DNA from: Bacteroidaceae bacterium
GTDB lineage: Bacteria > Bacteroidota > Bacteroidia > Bacteroidales > Bacteroidaceae
DNA length: 19,856 nt
NCBI GenBank assembly: GCA_017633615.1
Contig: JAGBPB010000055.1
Location: forward strand, 1 to 19,856
Reading direction: 5' to 3'
Shown here: piece after piece, positions 1-8,568 of the stretch
Layout: each line of letters begins with the position of its first letter
How positions within the stretch are numbered: position 1 is the stretch's first letter
The notes under the pieces: model-generated
Told to the model about the DNA's origin: nothing
Seen by the model: only the letters and a program-made list of their open reading frames with translations
The model's database searches: none
Program-made: the position numbers and the translations under genes

Positions 1-1502
1 AGGGTGCGTGTAATCTCCTCCATGTTCTGGGGCAGGGGAACCACAACTTTAAGATGGTCGGGGTCAACGCCTATGCCGCGGCATATGGCCTCGAACTTGT
101 TGGTTCCGGCGCTGTCCTGTCCGCCGGTCATACCAGTGGTCAGATTATCGGATATGATGATTGTGATGGGAGAGTTCTCATTGACCGCATCAAGCAGGCC
201 GGTCATACCTGAGTGGGTGAATGTGCTGTCACCTATTATGGCAACTGCGGGGAACACACCTGCGTCGGCGGCACCCTTGGCCATGGTGATGCTGGCACCC
301 ATATCAACGGTGCTGTCAAGAGCCTGGAAGGGAGGCAGGGCACCCAGGGTGTAGCAGCCTATGTCACCGAATACCTTGGCTGTCTTGTAGTCCTTGAGGA
401 CTATGTTGATGGCCTCATATACACTGCGGTGACCGCAACCCTGACAGAGGGCGGGCGGACGTGCCACAACGTTCTTGGCAACCTCAGGATGCGGCAACGG
501 AGCCAGACCCAGAGCGGCCTTTACAATATCCGGATTAAGTTCTCCCTGACGGGGCAGTTCACCGGTCAGACGCCCTATGATCTTGCAGTCAGAGGGGAGA
601 ATACCTGCCACCTGCTCCTCAACGAACGGCTGGCCGTCCTCAATAACCATGATTGAGTCACACTGCTCGGCAAGAGTGCGAACTGTTTCAGAAGGTATGG
701 GGTATTGTGATATCTTAAGAACAGGGAAAGGTATGCCTTCAGGATAGCACTCTGAAAGGTAGTTGTAGGCGTTTCCGCATGCAATGGCACCCATCTTGAA
801 ACGCTTGGCTTGACCCTTGAAACTGTTAAAAGGTGATTCAACAGACAGGCGCATGATTTCAGGCTGACGCTCCAGGAGTGAGGCGTAGCGACGCTTGGCA
901 ATGGCAGGCAGCAATACCCAGTCACGTACTCCACTTACGGGATTCAAGTCGTTCTGATTACGTTTTTCCTTAAGAGCCACAACAGCACGTGAGTGGGCCA
1001 GACGGGTTACTGTACGCATCAGAACCGGCAGTTTGAGTGACTCTGACAGGTCATATGCGTAAGCCATCATGTCATAAGCCTCCTGCTGCGATGAGGGTTC
1101 CAATACAGGTATCAGGGCAAACTTGCCGTAGAAACGGGTATCCTGCTCATCCTGCGATGAGTGCATTGAGGGGTCATCGGCCACAAGGACAATCAGCCCG
1201 CCGTTCACTCCGGTTATGGATGAGTTTACAAACGGATCGGCTGCCACGTTCATGCCCACATGTTTCATACATACCAGAGCACGCTTGCCTGCAAATGACA
1301 TACCCAGGGCAGCTTCCATAGCTGTCTTTTCATTGGTACACCAACGGTTATGTATCTTTTCACCGGGGTTCTTTTTGCAGTAACCCTGAATGTATTCTGT
1401 AATTTCAGTTGAGGGCGTGCCGGGATAAGCATAAACTCCGCTCAGTCCGGCATCAATGGCACCCTGTGCGATGGCTTCATCGCCAAGTAATAATTTCTTC
1501 AT
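1..1502 (-). CDS. iorA: Indolepyruvate:ferredoxin oxidoreductase alpha subunit (partial, C-terminus off the left edge)
   Basis: Catalytic TPP-binding subunit of IorAB, which oxidatively decarboxylates indolepyruvate and related aryl-pyruvates to aryl-acetyl-CoA while reducing ferredoxin; the reaction can run backwards as a reductive carboxylation. 500 codons are visible from the ATG at 1502, starting MKKLLLGDEA. The N-terminal pyrimidine-type half carries YPGTPSTE (residues 26-33). The TPP domain follows, with CQGCGHR (353-359), GDIGCYTLG (379-387), DSTFTHSG (424-431) and SDNLTTGMTGGQ (450-461). The frame stays open to base 1, so the C-terminus is missing; whether a terminal ferredoxin-like domain exists cannot be seen. 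It lies 33 nt after the symporter gene and is probably co-transcribed with it. The beta subunit iorB is expected just beyond the left edge but is not visible. Confidence 0.93.
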   Translation of the reverse strand, partial: MKKLLLGDEAIAQGAIDAGLSGVYAYPGTPSTEITEYIQGYCKKNPGEKIHNRWCTNEKTAMEAALGMSFAGKRALVCMKHVGMNVAADPFVNSSITGVNGGLIVLVADDPSMHSSQDEQDTRFYGKFALIPVLEPSSQQEAYDMMAYAYDLSESLKLPVLMRTVTRLAHSRAVVALKEKRNQNDLNPVSGVRDWVLLPAIAKRRYASLLERQPEIMRLSVESPFNSFKGQAKRFKMGAIACGNAYNYLSECYPEGIPFPVLKISQYPIPSETVRTLAEQCDSIMVIEDGQPFVEEQVAGILPSDCKIIGRLTGELPRQGELNPDIVKAALGLAPLPHPEVAKNVVARPPALCQGCGHRSVYEAINIVLKDYKTAKVFGDIGCYTLGALPPFQALDSTVDMGASITMAKGAADAGVFPAVAIIGDSTFTHSGMTGLLDAVNENSPITIIISDNLTTGMTGGQDSAGTNKFEAICRGIGVDPDHLKVVVPLPQNMEEITRT

Positions 1503-1535
1503 AATATGACTTCTAAAACTGAAGTGCAAAAGTAC

Positions 1536-3122
1536 TTATTTTTTCACTTCCTCAGCATCCATAAGTGAGGTAGATGCACGTACTGTAACCTCACGGTTGT
1601 AGCAACTGAACATCTTGTCAATGCTCTCCGTCTCTTTTACAGAGGTAAAGAGGCTTACTATCGGAACAATAACCAGACCTGCTACCATTGAGAGCACACC
1701 AGCGTTGATAGGTGAGCTGAAGAAGGGACTTATGAATGTGGTCTTGGTGAATGTTCCGTACATACAGCCGGCCATGATGGCAACACCCACAATGAAGCTG
1801 GCCCATACAGAGGCCTTGGTGGTTTTCTTCCAGTACAGACCGTACAGGAACGGAGCCAGGAAGGCGCCGGCCAGTGCACCCCAGCTTATACCCATGAGCT
1901 GAGCGATGAATGTCACGGAACTCTTGGCCTGGATGATGGCAAGAACAGATGAAACGGCAATGAAGAAGACAACCAGCAGACGGATGGAGAGAAGCTGTGA
2001 CTTTTCGCTCATCTGTTTACCACCCTTGGCCATGGCAGGCTTGATGATATCAAGTGTAAGTGTTGAGCCTGATGTGAGCACCAGTGATGAGAGGGTTGAC
2101 ATTGATGCAGAGAGCACCAGGATGATAACCACCCCGATCATAAGGTCAGGCAAGGTCTGGAGCATAGAGGGAACGATGCTGTCATAAATGGGTGTTCCGT
2201 TGGGAGCAAAGTCAATTACACCTCCGTAAAGACGGCCGAAACCGCCCAGGAAGTAGCAACCGCCAGCCACGATGATGGCAAAGAAGGTTGAAATGAATGT
2301 ACCCTTGCGGATGGCAGCCTCATCGCGAATAGCGTAGAATTTGCCTACCATCTGGGGCAGACCCCATGTGCCGAGTGATGTGAGCAGCACAACGCCGAGC
2401 AGCCAGATAGGCTGTGGGCCGAAGAATGATACGAATGCACCGTTGAGTGCGGGAGCAGCCTCGCTGGGAATCTGTGACATCTTCTCAATTGCTGCGGTGA
2501 ATCCGCCGTTTCCGTTCAAAACTGAGATGATAACGGCAACAATACCTATCAGCATGATCATACCCTGAATGAAGTCATTCACGGCAGTAGCCATATAACC
2601 TCCTACCAGCACATAGATACCGGTAAGGATAGCCATACCTAGCACGCACCAACTGTAGTCTATGCCGAATGAGAGTCCGAACAGACGTGACAGACCGTTG
2701 TAGAGTGATGCGGTATAAGGAATAAGGAAAACGAATACGATTATTGAAGCTGCCACCTTGAGAGCCTCGGAGTTGAAACGCTGTCCAAAGAAATCGGGCA
2801 TGGTGGCACTCTTGAGGTACTGGGTCATAAGGCGTGTACGTCGGCCCAGGATTCTCCATGCCAGGAGTGAACCTATCAGGGCGTTGCCAAGTCCGATCCA
2901 TGTGGCGGACAAACCGTATTTCCAACCGAACTGACCGGCATATCCTACGAATATTACGGCCGAAAAGTATGACGTACCGAATGCAAATGCAGTGAGCCAT
3001 GAGCCTACCTTGCGGTCACCCAGTACAAATCCCTGTACGTTGTTTGCGGTTTTACGGCAATAGATACCAACGCCTATCATAACGGCGAAAAACAGAATCA
3101 GGATAAGAATCTTTAGAAACAT
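1536..3122 (-). CDS. Sodium:solute symporter (SSS family)
   Basis: A 528-residue inner-membrane protein with about a dozen long hydrophobic segments across the whole chain, typical in length and layout for the sodium:solute symporter family (usually 13 helices). Family-like features are the N-terminal FVLGDRKVG loop after helix 1, the GTSYFSAVIFVGYAG stretch near residues 50-64, and the GGYMATAVNDFIQG segment around 170-190. The tail (from about 500) is hydrophilic. The substrate cannot be read from the sequence. Its position between the ACT/paaK genes and iorA suggests an arylacetate or other organic acid, but that is inference from context only. A terminator lies between it and the upstream ACT gene, so it probably has its own promoter, which I could not place with confidence. 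Confidence 0.88.
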   Translation of the reverse strand: MFLKILILILFFAVMIGVGIYCRKTANNVQGFVLGDRKVGSWLTAFAFGTSYFSAVIFVGYAGQFGWKYGLSATWIGLGNALIGSLLAWRILGRRTRLMTQYLKSATMPDFFGQRFNSEALKVAASIIVFVFLIPYTASLYNGLSRLFGLSFGIDYSWCVLGMAILTGIYVLVGGYMATAVNDFIQGMIMLIGIVAVIISVLNGNGGFTAAIEKMSQIPSEAAPALNGAFVSFFGPQPIWLLGVVLLTSLGTWGLPQMVGKFYAIRDEAAIRKGTFISTFFAIIVAGGCYFLGGFGRLYGGVIDFAPNGTPIYDSIVPSMLQTLPDLMIGVVIILVLSASMSTLSSLVLTSGSTLTLDIIKPAMAKGGKQMSEKSQLLSIRLLVVFFIAVSSVLAIIQAKSSVTFIAQLMGISWGALAGAFLAPFLYGLYWKKTTKASVWASFIVGVAIMAGCMYGTFTKTTFISPFFSSPINAGVLSMVAGLVIVPIVSLFTSVKETESIDKMFSCYNREVTVRASTSLMDAEEVKK

Positions 3123-3157
3123 GGTTGTAAAGTTTTAGGAATAATAAACTCATATTT

Positions 3158-3190
3158 ATAAAAAAGGAAGGGAATGAAGAACTCATTCCC
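3158..3190 (-). terminator. Intrinsic terminator after the ACT-domain gene
   Basis: On the minus strand an 8-bp perfect stem (GGGAATGA / TCATTCCC, at 3183-3190 and 3170-3177) with a 5-nt loop is followed by TTCC and a run of six T. The left half of the stem contains the TGA stop codon of the ACT-domain gene, so termination follows translation stop directly. It separates paaK-ACT from the symporter-iorA unit. Confidence 0.75.
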
Positions 3191-3599
3191 AACCTTGAAT
3201 CAGTGTAAGGCCTTTCTCCGTGGCTACACGTTCCGCTATTTCCAAGCTGGCGGGACGGATTATAAGAACCAGTTTGCCATCCTTGTGGAATGTGTACAGA
3301 TAGCTGATGGAACAACCACCGGAGGTAAGTGCGTCAACTGCATCGGCAAATGAAGCTGTATCAGGTTCAACCTGTATGGCAAGCACCTCATTCAGGTTTA
3401 CCAGATGACCTTGTGCTGAAAGCAGACGGGCAGCCTTTATCTGATCAGATGTAATAAGACGCAGAATGCCGTACTCAGTGGTGTCAGCCACTGATGCAGC
3501 CTGAATCTCTATGTTCTGGTCCTTAAGGGCGGTAAGTATGTCGCTCAGCTTTCCGCGTTGGTTCTCAAGGAATATGGAAATTTGCTTTATAGTTTTCAT
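3183..3599 (-). CDS. Tandem ACT-domain protein, probable amino-acid-responsive regulator
   Basis: A 138-residue soluble protein made of two ACT-like halves. The first, residues 1 to about 66, opens with KQISIFLENQRGKLSDILTAL, the typical beta-strand plus helix where ACT ligands bind. The second runs from about 70 to 138 (LAIQVEPDTASFADAVDAL onward). There is no catalytic domain, so it is likely a small ligand sensor or partner protein. It starts 11 nt after the paaK stop and is almost certainly co-transcribed with it. ACT proteins paired with paaK and iorAB occur in many anaerobes; sensing of an aromatic amino acid or aryl acid is inference. Its TGA stop is embedded in the downstream terminator stem. 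Confidence 0.88.
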   Translation of the reverse strand: MKTIKQISIFLENQRGKLSDILTALKDQNIEIQAASVADTTEYGILRLITSDQIKAARLLSAQGHLVNLNEVLAIQVEPDTASFADAVDALTSGGCSISYLYTFHKDGKLVLIIRPASLEIAERVATEKGLTLIQGWE

Positions 3600-3610
3600 A
3601 ATATCCTTCT

Positions 3611-4912
3611 TTAGTGGTTGTTACGCAAATCATTTACTCTCTTGGCCTTGCCGTCTGACTGCGGAATTACACCTTTGCCCACCAGTTTTACTCTCGGAGT
3701 GAGCAGTATCTCATCTTTGAGGCGGCGTGTAATCTCCTTTGTCAGGTTCTGCAGCATGCCGAAATCATCGGTTGCCTGTGCCAACTCGGCCTCAACGGTC
3801 ATTTCATCGTTGTCACCTATTGTCTCTATTGTAATCAGATAATCACTGGCCAGTTCCGGGAACTGCATCAGGATCTTTTCAATCTGGATAGGATAGATGT
3901 TTACGCCCTTGACAATCATCATGTCATCTGAGCGGCCCTGGAAACGTGCCAGACGTACATGGGTACGTCCGCAGGGGCAGTCACCCGGCAGGATGCGGGT
4001 AAGGTCACGTGTGCGGTAACGGAACAGCGGCATAGCCTCACGGTTAAGGGTGGTAAGAACCAACTCGCCAAGCTCACCCTCCTTGACAGGCTCCAGAGTT
4101 ACAGGATCAAGTATCTCGACAATGTAATTATCCTCCCAAATGTGCATTCCGTTCTGCTCCTGGCATTCGATGGCCACACCGGGGCCGCACATTTCACTCA
4201 TACCGAAGTTGTTGTAGGCCTTGGCTCCCCATATCTCTTCAATACGTTTGCGCTGTGCCTCAGAGTGAGGCTCGGCACCTATGATAAGGGTATGTACAGT
4301 TGTGGTGCGCGGGTCAATGCCCTCTTCCTCAAATGCGGCAGCTAGACGTGTGGCATAGCTGGGTATGCAGTGCAGTGCAGTGGTTCCAAAATCTGTGATG
4401 AACTTTACATGGCGCTTGCTGTTGCCTGCGCCGGCAGGAACGGTCAGAGCACCCAGACGCTCTGCGGCATACTGTATGCCCAGTCCGCCGGTAAACATTC
4501 CGTAACCGGAAGTATTCTGTATGATATCAGTACTGCGCAGACCTATGCAATACATGGAACGAGCCATGGCATCGGCCCATTCGTCAAGGTCTTTCTGTGA
4601 ATGAAGTATAACCGTAGGGTTACCGGTGGTACCGCTTGAAGAGTGCAGACGTACTACTTTCTCCAACGGAATGGACTTGATACCGAAAGGGTATGTGGCA
4701 CGCAGGTCATTCTTGGTTGTGAAGGGGAAACGCTTTATGTCCTCCACAGATTTGATGCTCTCCGGGGTTATGCCCAATTCCTTGAATTTAGGAGCGTAGA
4801 ATTCGCTGCCCATGGCAATTTCTACTGTTTTTTTGAGACGCTCCACTTGCAGTTGCTCCAGTTTCTTGCGGGGCATTGTCTCAATCTCTTCATTCCAGTA
4901 TTTACTATTCAT
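3611..4912 (-). CDS. paaK: Phenylacetate-CoA ligase family (aryl-CoA ligase)
   Basis: ATP-dependent ligase that joins phenylacetate or a similar arylacetate such as indoleacetate to CoA through an acyl-adenylate. I chose the ATG at 4912, giving 433 aa, the usual PaaK length, and beginning MNSKYWNEEIETMPR as in relatives. An upstream in-frame ATG at 4951 would add 13 unusual residues and would lie in the -7 box of the predicted promoter. The adenylate-forming P-loop SSSGTTGNPT is at residues 91-100. The central FGMSEMCGPG motif, the RYRTRDLT hinge region and the DCPCGRTH cysteine pair follow. With IorAB it could make aryl-CoA for reductive carboxylation to aromatic amino acids, or act in reverse during amino-acid fermentation; the direction cannot be told. 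Confidence 0.93.
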   Translation of the reverse strand: MNSKYWNEEIETMPRKKLEQLQVERLKKTVEIAMGSEFYAPKFKELGITPESIKSVEDIKRFPFTTKNDLRATYPFGIKSIPLEKVVRLHSSSGTTGNPTVILHSQKDLDEWADAMARSMYCIGLRSTDIIQNTSGYGMFTGGLGIQYAAERLGALTVPAGAGNSKRHVKFITDFGTTALHCIPSYATRLAAAFEEEGIDPRTTTVHTLIIGAEPHSEAQRKRIEEIWGAKAYNNFGMSEMCGPGVAIECQEQNGMHIWEDNYIVEILDPVTLEPVKEGELGELVLTTLNREAMPLFRYRTRDLTRILPGDCPCGRTHVRLARFQGRSDDMMIVKGVNIYPIQIEKILMQFPELASDYLITIETIGDNDEMTVEAELAQATDDFGMLQNLTKEITRRLKDEILLTPRVKLVGKGVIPQSDGKAKRVNDLRNNH

Positions 4913-4948
4913 CTTTGTATTATTATACGTTGTTTCTTTTTGCAGTTG

Positions 4949-4979
4949 CAAATTTATAAAATTTTATCAAGTTCGTCAA
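4949..4979 (-). promoter_or_regulatory. Predicted Bacteroidota-type promoter for paaK
   Basis: On the minus strand TTG (4979-4977) is followed after exactly 20 nt by TAAATTTG (4956-4949). This matches the known Bacteroidota vegetative promoter pattern of a TTTG/TTG -33 box and a TAnnTTTG -7 box with a 19-21 nt spacer. Transcription would begin near 4942, giving a leader of about 30 nt before the ATG at 4912. The -33 box and most of the spacer lie inside the last codons of the preceding lipoprotein gene. Confidence 0.55.
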
Positions 4980-5694
4980 GAAGATAATCCACACCTTTGT
5001 CACTAATACCTACGTAATAGCGGAGTGCTTCATTGCTGATAACGCCTTTCTTGAGCAAGACCGTTCCGAAAGTTTCATTGGTGATCTTCTCTTCAGTATC
5101 AGGCATTACAATTACAGATGATACTCTGAAAGGCTCCTGACCGGCTTCATTGAAGTATTCCACGGCATATCCGTTTTCAATGTCCTTTACTGTGCCGGTA
5201 TATGTGGTGTACATGCCTGTAACTATGTTGAGTAATTCAAACTGCCCGGTATAGTAATCTATAACTGACAGTATAGGACTGTCCCTGTAAATGGTAATCT
5301 GTTTGTCAAGTGTAATCTGTTCACCATATATGGTCCAGGGATCATATTTCAGATGAATAACCAGTTTCTCATCTGTCTGCATGAGTATTTCTGCATCAGC
5401 CAGTTTTTCAGGTTTATAAAAGCCCAGTTCTCCCATCGGACTGGATGCTCCGTACCCTAATGCAAGTGCGTCAATAGGCATATGGATATTGCGGCCGTCC
5501 TGATATTTCAGGAAAACTTCAAATGCCGGAACATTTTTGCCTATACCATCAGAATACCTGTATGTGCTGAACTTAACAGTCCCGTTAGTCCAGCTTACAT
5601 AATCCCGGCCGGTATTCATTCCAAGTTTATCCTGGGAATGTCCGCAACCTGCCATAAAAGCAGCGGTAATAAGCAAACAGAGAATCTTTTTCAT
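4954..5694 (-). CDS. Lipoprotein, DUF4861-like
   Basis: A 246-residue protein with a lipoprotein signal: MKKILCLLITAAFMAGC, with lipobox MAGC and the modified cysteine at residue 17, followed by GHSQDK. The mature part is rich in beta strands. It contains segments such as KVSS-type strands, KYDPWTIYGEQITLDKQI and YRDSPILSVIDYYTG that remind me of the DUF4861 family; this assignment is from memory and the protein is shorter than full members. No catalytic motif is recognisable and the role is unknown. Its ATG overlaps the stop of sufE by 4 nt (ATGA), so the two are translationally coupled, probably as the last gene of the housekeeping unit. Confidence 0.72.
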   Translation of the reverse strand: MKKILCLLITAAFMAGCGHSQDKLGMNTGRDYVSWTNGTVKFSTYRYSDGIGKNVPAFEVFLKYQDGRNIHMPIDALALGYGASSPMGELGFYKPEKLADAEILMQTDEKLVIHLKYDPWTIYGEQITLDKQITIYRDSPILSVIDYYTGQFELLNIVTGMYTTYTGTVKDIENGYAVEYFNEAGQEPFRVSSVIVMPDTEEKITNETFGTVLLKKGVISNEALRYYVGISDKGVDYLLDELDKIL

Positions 5695-6107
5695 TTTTCG
5701 GAGTAGGCTAATGCGTATGTCTTAATCTGTTTGAGCATGGAAAGCAGACCGTTGCTTCGGGTGGGTGACAGGTGCTGTGTAAGTCCGATAGCATCTATGA
5801 AGTGTACATCGCTTTCCAATATCTCACGCGGGGTGTGGTCTGAAAGCACTCTTATAAGCAGTGCAATCAACCCTTTTGTAATAATGGCATCGCTGTCAGC
5901 TTCAAAGTGAACCAGTCCGTCCTGCATGGTTGCATGCAGCCATACGCGGCTCTGGCATCCGTCTATAAGATTATCCTCAGTCTTATACGCGGGGTCCAAC
6001 GCCGGTTGTCCATTACCCAGGTCAATAATCATCTGGTATTTGTCCATCCAATCGTCAAATGCGCTGAACTCCTCAATAACCTCTTCCTGCAGTTGGTCTA
6101 TGGTCAT
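5691..6107 (-). CDS. sufE: SufE-family cysteine desulfuration protein
   Basis: A 138-residue SufE-type protein, which accepts persulfide sulfur from the cysteine desulfurase SufS and passes it to the SufBCD scaffold for Fe-S cluster assembly in the cytoplasm. The acceptor cysteine is C51 in the motif DGCQSRVW (residues 49-56), with the family's N-terminal helices (EEFSAFDDWMDKYQMIIDLG) and the usual length. No suf operon partners are nearby; instead it sits between the M28-family lipoprotein gene and the DUF4861-like gene, with 4-nt ATGA overlaps on both sides. These overlaps make co-translation very likely. Confidence 0.92.
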   Translation of the reverse strand: MTIDQLQEEVIEEFSAFDDWMDKYQMIIDLGNGQPALDPAYKTEDNLIDGCQSRVWLHATMQDGLVHFEADSDAIITKGLIALLIRVLSDHTPREILESDVHFIDAIGLTQHLSPTRSNGLLSMLKQIKTYALAYSEK

Positions 6108-7090
6108 GGCTTCTCATTGTAAATGACATGCAGGAGTGTCTTGCCCACGGCATCCAGCACGTTCTTGTCAATATTGTCTATATTATCCTGTGTGGTATGC
6201 CAAGTGGGTCCGAATGTACTGGACTTACACTGTGGCAGATATGGTATGATGTCAATGGCGGGAATATGGGCTATGGTGTTGATGAAGTAGTGGTCATCTG
6301 TCACGTATCCGCCGTCCACAGGCAGGAACAATGAACCGTAGCCAAGCTTGCCGGCTGCGCTCCACACCTTGTCTACCACCTGTTTTCCGAACATCATTGA
6401 ATATGGCTCACGGCAGAAAGACGCGCCTTTACCGCCTACCATGTCAAGCAGTATGGCGTAGCGTGCCTTATAACCCTCTTTGTGAGGATTTTTTGCCCAA
6501 TATTGGGTACCCAGACCCCAATAAGATTCAAGGTGTTGGCCCTGATAATCCGGGCCCGGCCCCCAATCCTCAGCATCCAGAAATATGCAGTCTATACCTA
6601 TCTCTGGGGCTTTTCTCTGCAGTTGACGGGCTATCTCCAGGATTACACCCACACCGCTTGCTCCGTCATTTGCGGCATCAACAGGTTTTTTCCAGTTGGC
6701 CGGATCAGGGTCATTGTCAGCCCAAGGGCGGCTGTCCCAATGTGAACACAGGACAATGCGGTTTGTCTTATCGGGATTGTAGCTGCCTATGATGTTATAA
6801 CAATGCAGCCTGGTGTTGTCAAATGTCACGGTCTCAAACTCCTGTACAAAAGTCTGAGCCCCGAAACCTTCAAGTTTCCCTGTAAGCCAGACGGCACATC
6901 TGCTGTGGGCGTCCGTGTTGGGTACGCGTGGGCCAAAATCTGTCTGTGCTTTTATAAAGCCATATGCGCTGTCTGCACAGAATTCAGGTGCACTGACGCT
7001 GTCAGTCTTGACCGTAGCATTGGATGCTTTGCGCCCTCCGCAAGAGAGAGCTACAAAGAGCGCTGTCAGTATGATTACGGGATTTTTCAT
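6104..7090 (-). CDS. M28-family zinc peptidase / glutaminyl cyclase-like lipoprotein
   Basis: A 328-residue exported protein of the M28 metallopeptidase fold, the family that includes aminopeptidases and glutaminyl-peptide cyclotransferases. It has a lipoprotein signal ending ALSCGG (Cys17). Likely metal-site residues, judged by motif position, are H117 in SHWDSRPW, D142 in AANDGASGVG, E174 in LDAEDWG, D216 in LLDMVGG and H298 in WHTTQDN. The spacing of SHWDSR, NDGASG and the C-terminal WHTTQDN is closer to glutaminyl cyclases than to leucyl aminopeptidases, so pyroglutamate formation on exported proteins is plausible but unproven. It starts one base after the stop of cysS and overlaps sufE by 4 nt. 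Confidence 0.88.
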   Translation of the reverse strand: MKNPVIILTALFVALSCGGRKASNATVKTDSVSAPEFCADSAYGFIKAQTDFGPRVPNTDAHSRCAVWLTGKLEGFGAQTFVQEFETVTFDNTRLHCYNIIGSYNPDKTNRIVLCSHWDSRPWADNDPDPANWKKPVDAANDGASGVGVILEIARQLQRKAPEIGIDCIFLDAEDWGPGPDYQGQHLESYWGLGTQYWAKNPHKEGYKARYAILLDMVGGKGASFCREPYSMMFGKQVVDKVWSAAGKLGYGSLFLPVDGGYVTDDHYFINTIAHIPAIDIIPYLPQCKSSTFGPTWHTTQDNIDNIDKNVLDAVGKTLLHVIYNEKP

Positions 7091-7091
7091 C

Positions 7092-8567
7092 TCAGCGGTT
7101 AAGTTTCCAGGTTGCTCCGTCCTTAGTATCCTTTATCTCGAATCCCAATGCTGTAAGTTCATTGCGTATCTTGTCGCTGGTTGCCCAGTCCTTGTTTGCC
7201 TTTGCTATGGCGCGCTGCTCAAGCAACATATCCACTACTTTACCAAAAGCCTCTTCGCGACCGCTGCCGCCTCCTTCTTCGGCTTTGATTCCAAGGATAT
7301 CAAAGAGGAAAGTGTCAAACAGGGACTTGAGTTCGGCTACATCTGTAGCAGTCAGTTTGGCGTTGCCGTCTACAGCCTGGTTGATGACCTTTGCGGCATC
7401 AAACAGATGGCTTATCACGATAGGTGTGTTAAGGTCATCGTCCATTGCCTCATAGCATTTGCCTTTGAACTCCTTTACGTTTACACTGCTTTCAGAAGCA
7501 GGTTGAATACGGCCTATTGCGTTGTAAGCCTCCATCAGGCGTGACATGGCCTTCTCGGCAGCCTGCAGGGCATCGTTGCTGAAATCAACAGTGCCGCGGT
7601 AGTGGGCCATCAGTATGAAGAAGCGGATGGTCATGGGGCTGTAGGCCTGCTTGAGGTTGGCATTCTGGCCGGTAAAGAACTCGTTTAGGGTTATGAAATT
7701 ACCCAGACTCTTGCCCATCTTCTGGCCGTTGATGGTAATCATGTTGTTGTGCATCCAGTAGTGCACAATGTCATGCCCCTGGCTGGCAACGGCCTGCGCT
7801 ATCTCACACTCATGGTGCGGGAATATAAGGTCCATGCCGCCTCCGTGTATGTCAAAGCGCTCACCCAGATACTTACGGCCCATGGCGGTGCACTCGCAGT
7901 GCCAGCCGGGGAATCCGTCGCTCCAGGGTGATGGCCAGCGCATTATATGCTCGGGCTGGGCTTTCTTCCAGAGTGCAAAATCAGCGGGGTTGTGTTTCTC
8001 CTCCTGACCGTCAAGCTCACGTGTGGTATTGAGTACGTCATCCAGGTTACGGCCTGAGAGTATGCCGTAGTGATGATCCTTGTTGTACTTGTTTACGTCA
8101 AAGTAGATGCTGCCCTGGCTCTCATATGCGTAACCGTTGTCCAGAATCTGTTTTACCAGTTCAATCTGCTCTATGATATGGCCCGATGCATGCGGCTCAA
8201 TGCTGGGCGGCAGTACGTTAAGCATCTCCATTGCCTTGTGATAGCGCAGGGTGTAGTACTGCACCACCTCCATGGGCTCCAGCTGCTCTAAACGTGCCTT
8301 CTTTGCAATCTTATCCTCACCCTCATCGGCATCATGCTCCAGATGGCCTACATCAGTTATGTTACGTACATAACGTACCTTGTAACCCAAGTGCTGCAGG
8401 TAACGGAAAAGGATATCAAAAGTAATGGCCGGACGTGCGTGTCCCAGATGTGGATCGCCGTATACGGTTGGGCCGCACACGTACATGCCTACGTGCGGCG
8501 GGTTTATAGGTTCAAACAGTTCCTTCTTTCTAGTAAGGGTGTTGTAGATGGTCAATTTGTTTTCCAT
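7092..8567 (-). CDS. cysS: Cysteine--tRNA ligase
   Basis: Cytoplasmic class I aminoacyl-tRNA synthetase that charges tRNA-Cys. I chose the ATG at 8567 (491 aa, [16 protein letters not shown]); an upstream ATG at 8591 would add eight lysine/asparagine-rich residues overlapping ispG. The HIGH motif is HLGH (40-43). The zinc site is made by C31 in [10 protein letters not shown]224 in [10 protein letters not shown] and the HHE at 251-253. The KMSKS loop is KMGKS (283-287). A normal C-terminal anticodon-binding helical region ends [11 protein letters not shown]. The ATG lies one base after the ispG stop, consistent with operon transcription. Confidence 0.97.
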   Translation of the reverse strand: MENKLTIYNTLTRKKELFEPINPPHVGMYVCGPTVYGDPHLGHARPAITFDILFRYLQHLGYKVRYVRNITDVGHLEHDADEGEDKIAKKARLEQLEPMEVVQYYTLRYHKAMEMLNVLPPSIEPHASGHIIEQIELVKQILDNGYAYESQGSIYFDVNKYNKDHHYGILSGRNLDDVLNTTRELDGQEEKHNPADFALWKKAQPEHIMRWPSPWSDGFPGWHCECTAMGRKYLGERFDIHGGGMDLIFPHHECEIAQAVASQGHDIVHYWMHNNMITINGQKMGKSLGNFITLNEFFTGQNANLKQAYSPMTIRFFILMAHYRGTVDFSNDALQAAEKAMSRLMEAYNAIGRIQPASESSVNVKEFKGKCYEAMDDDLNTPIVISHLFDAAKVINQAVDGNAKLTATDVAELKSLFDTFLFDILGIKAEEGGGSGREEAFGKVVDMLLEQRAIAKANKDWATSDKIRNELTALGFEIKDTKDGATWKLNR

Positions 8568-8568
8568 A

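Noticed and set aside
3123..3157. Promoter for the symporter gene
   Set aside because: TAAATATG resembles a -7 box with one mismatch, but no TTG lies at the right distance, so I could not call it.
6915..7544. Plus-strand open frame of about 200 codons across the cysS/M28 junction
   Set aside because: It lies antisense to two well-supported genes and spans their junction; its composition reflects the opposite strand rather than a protein.
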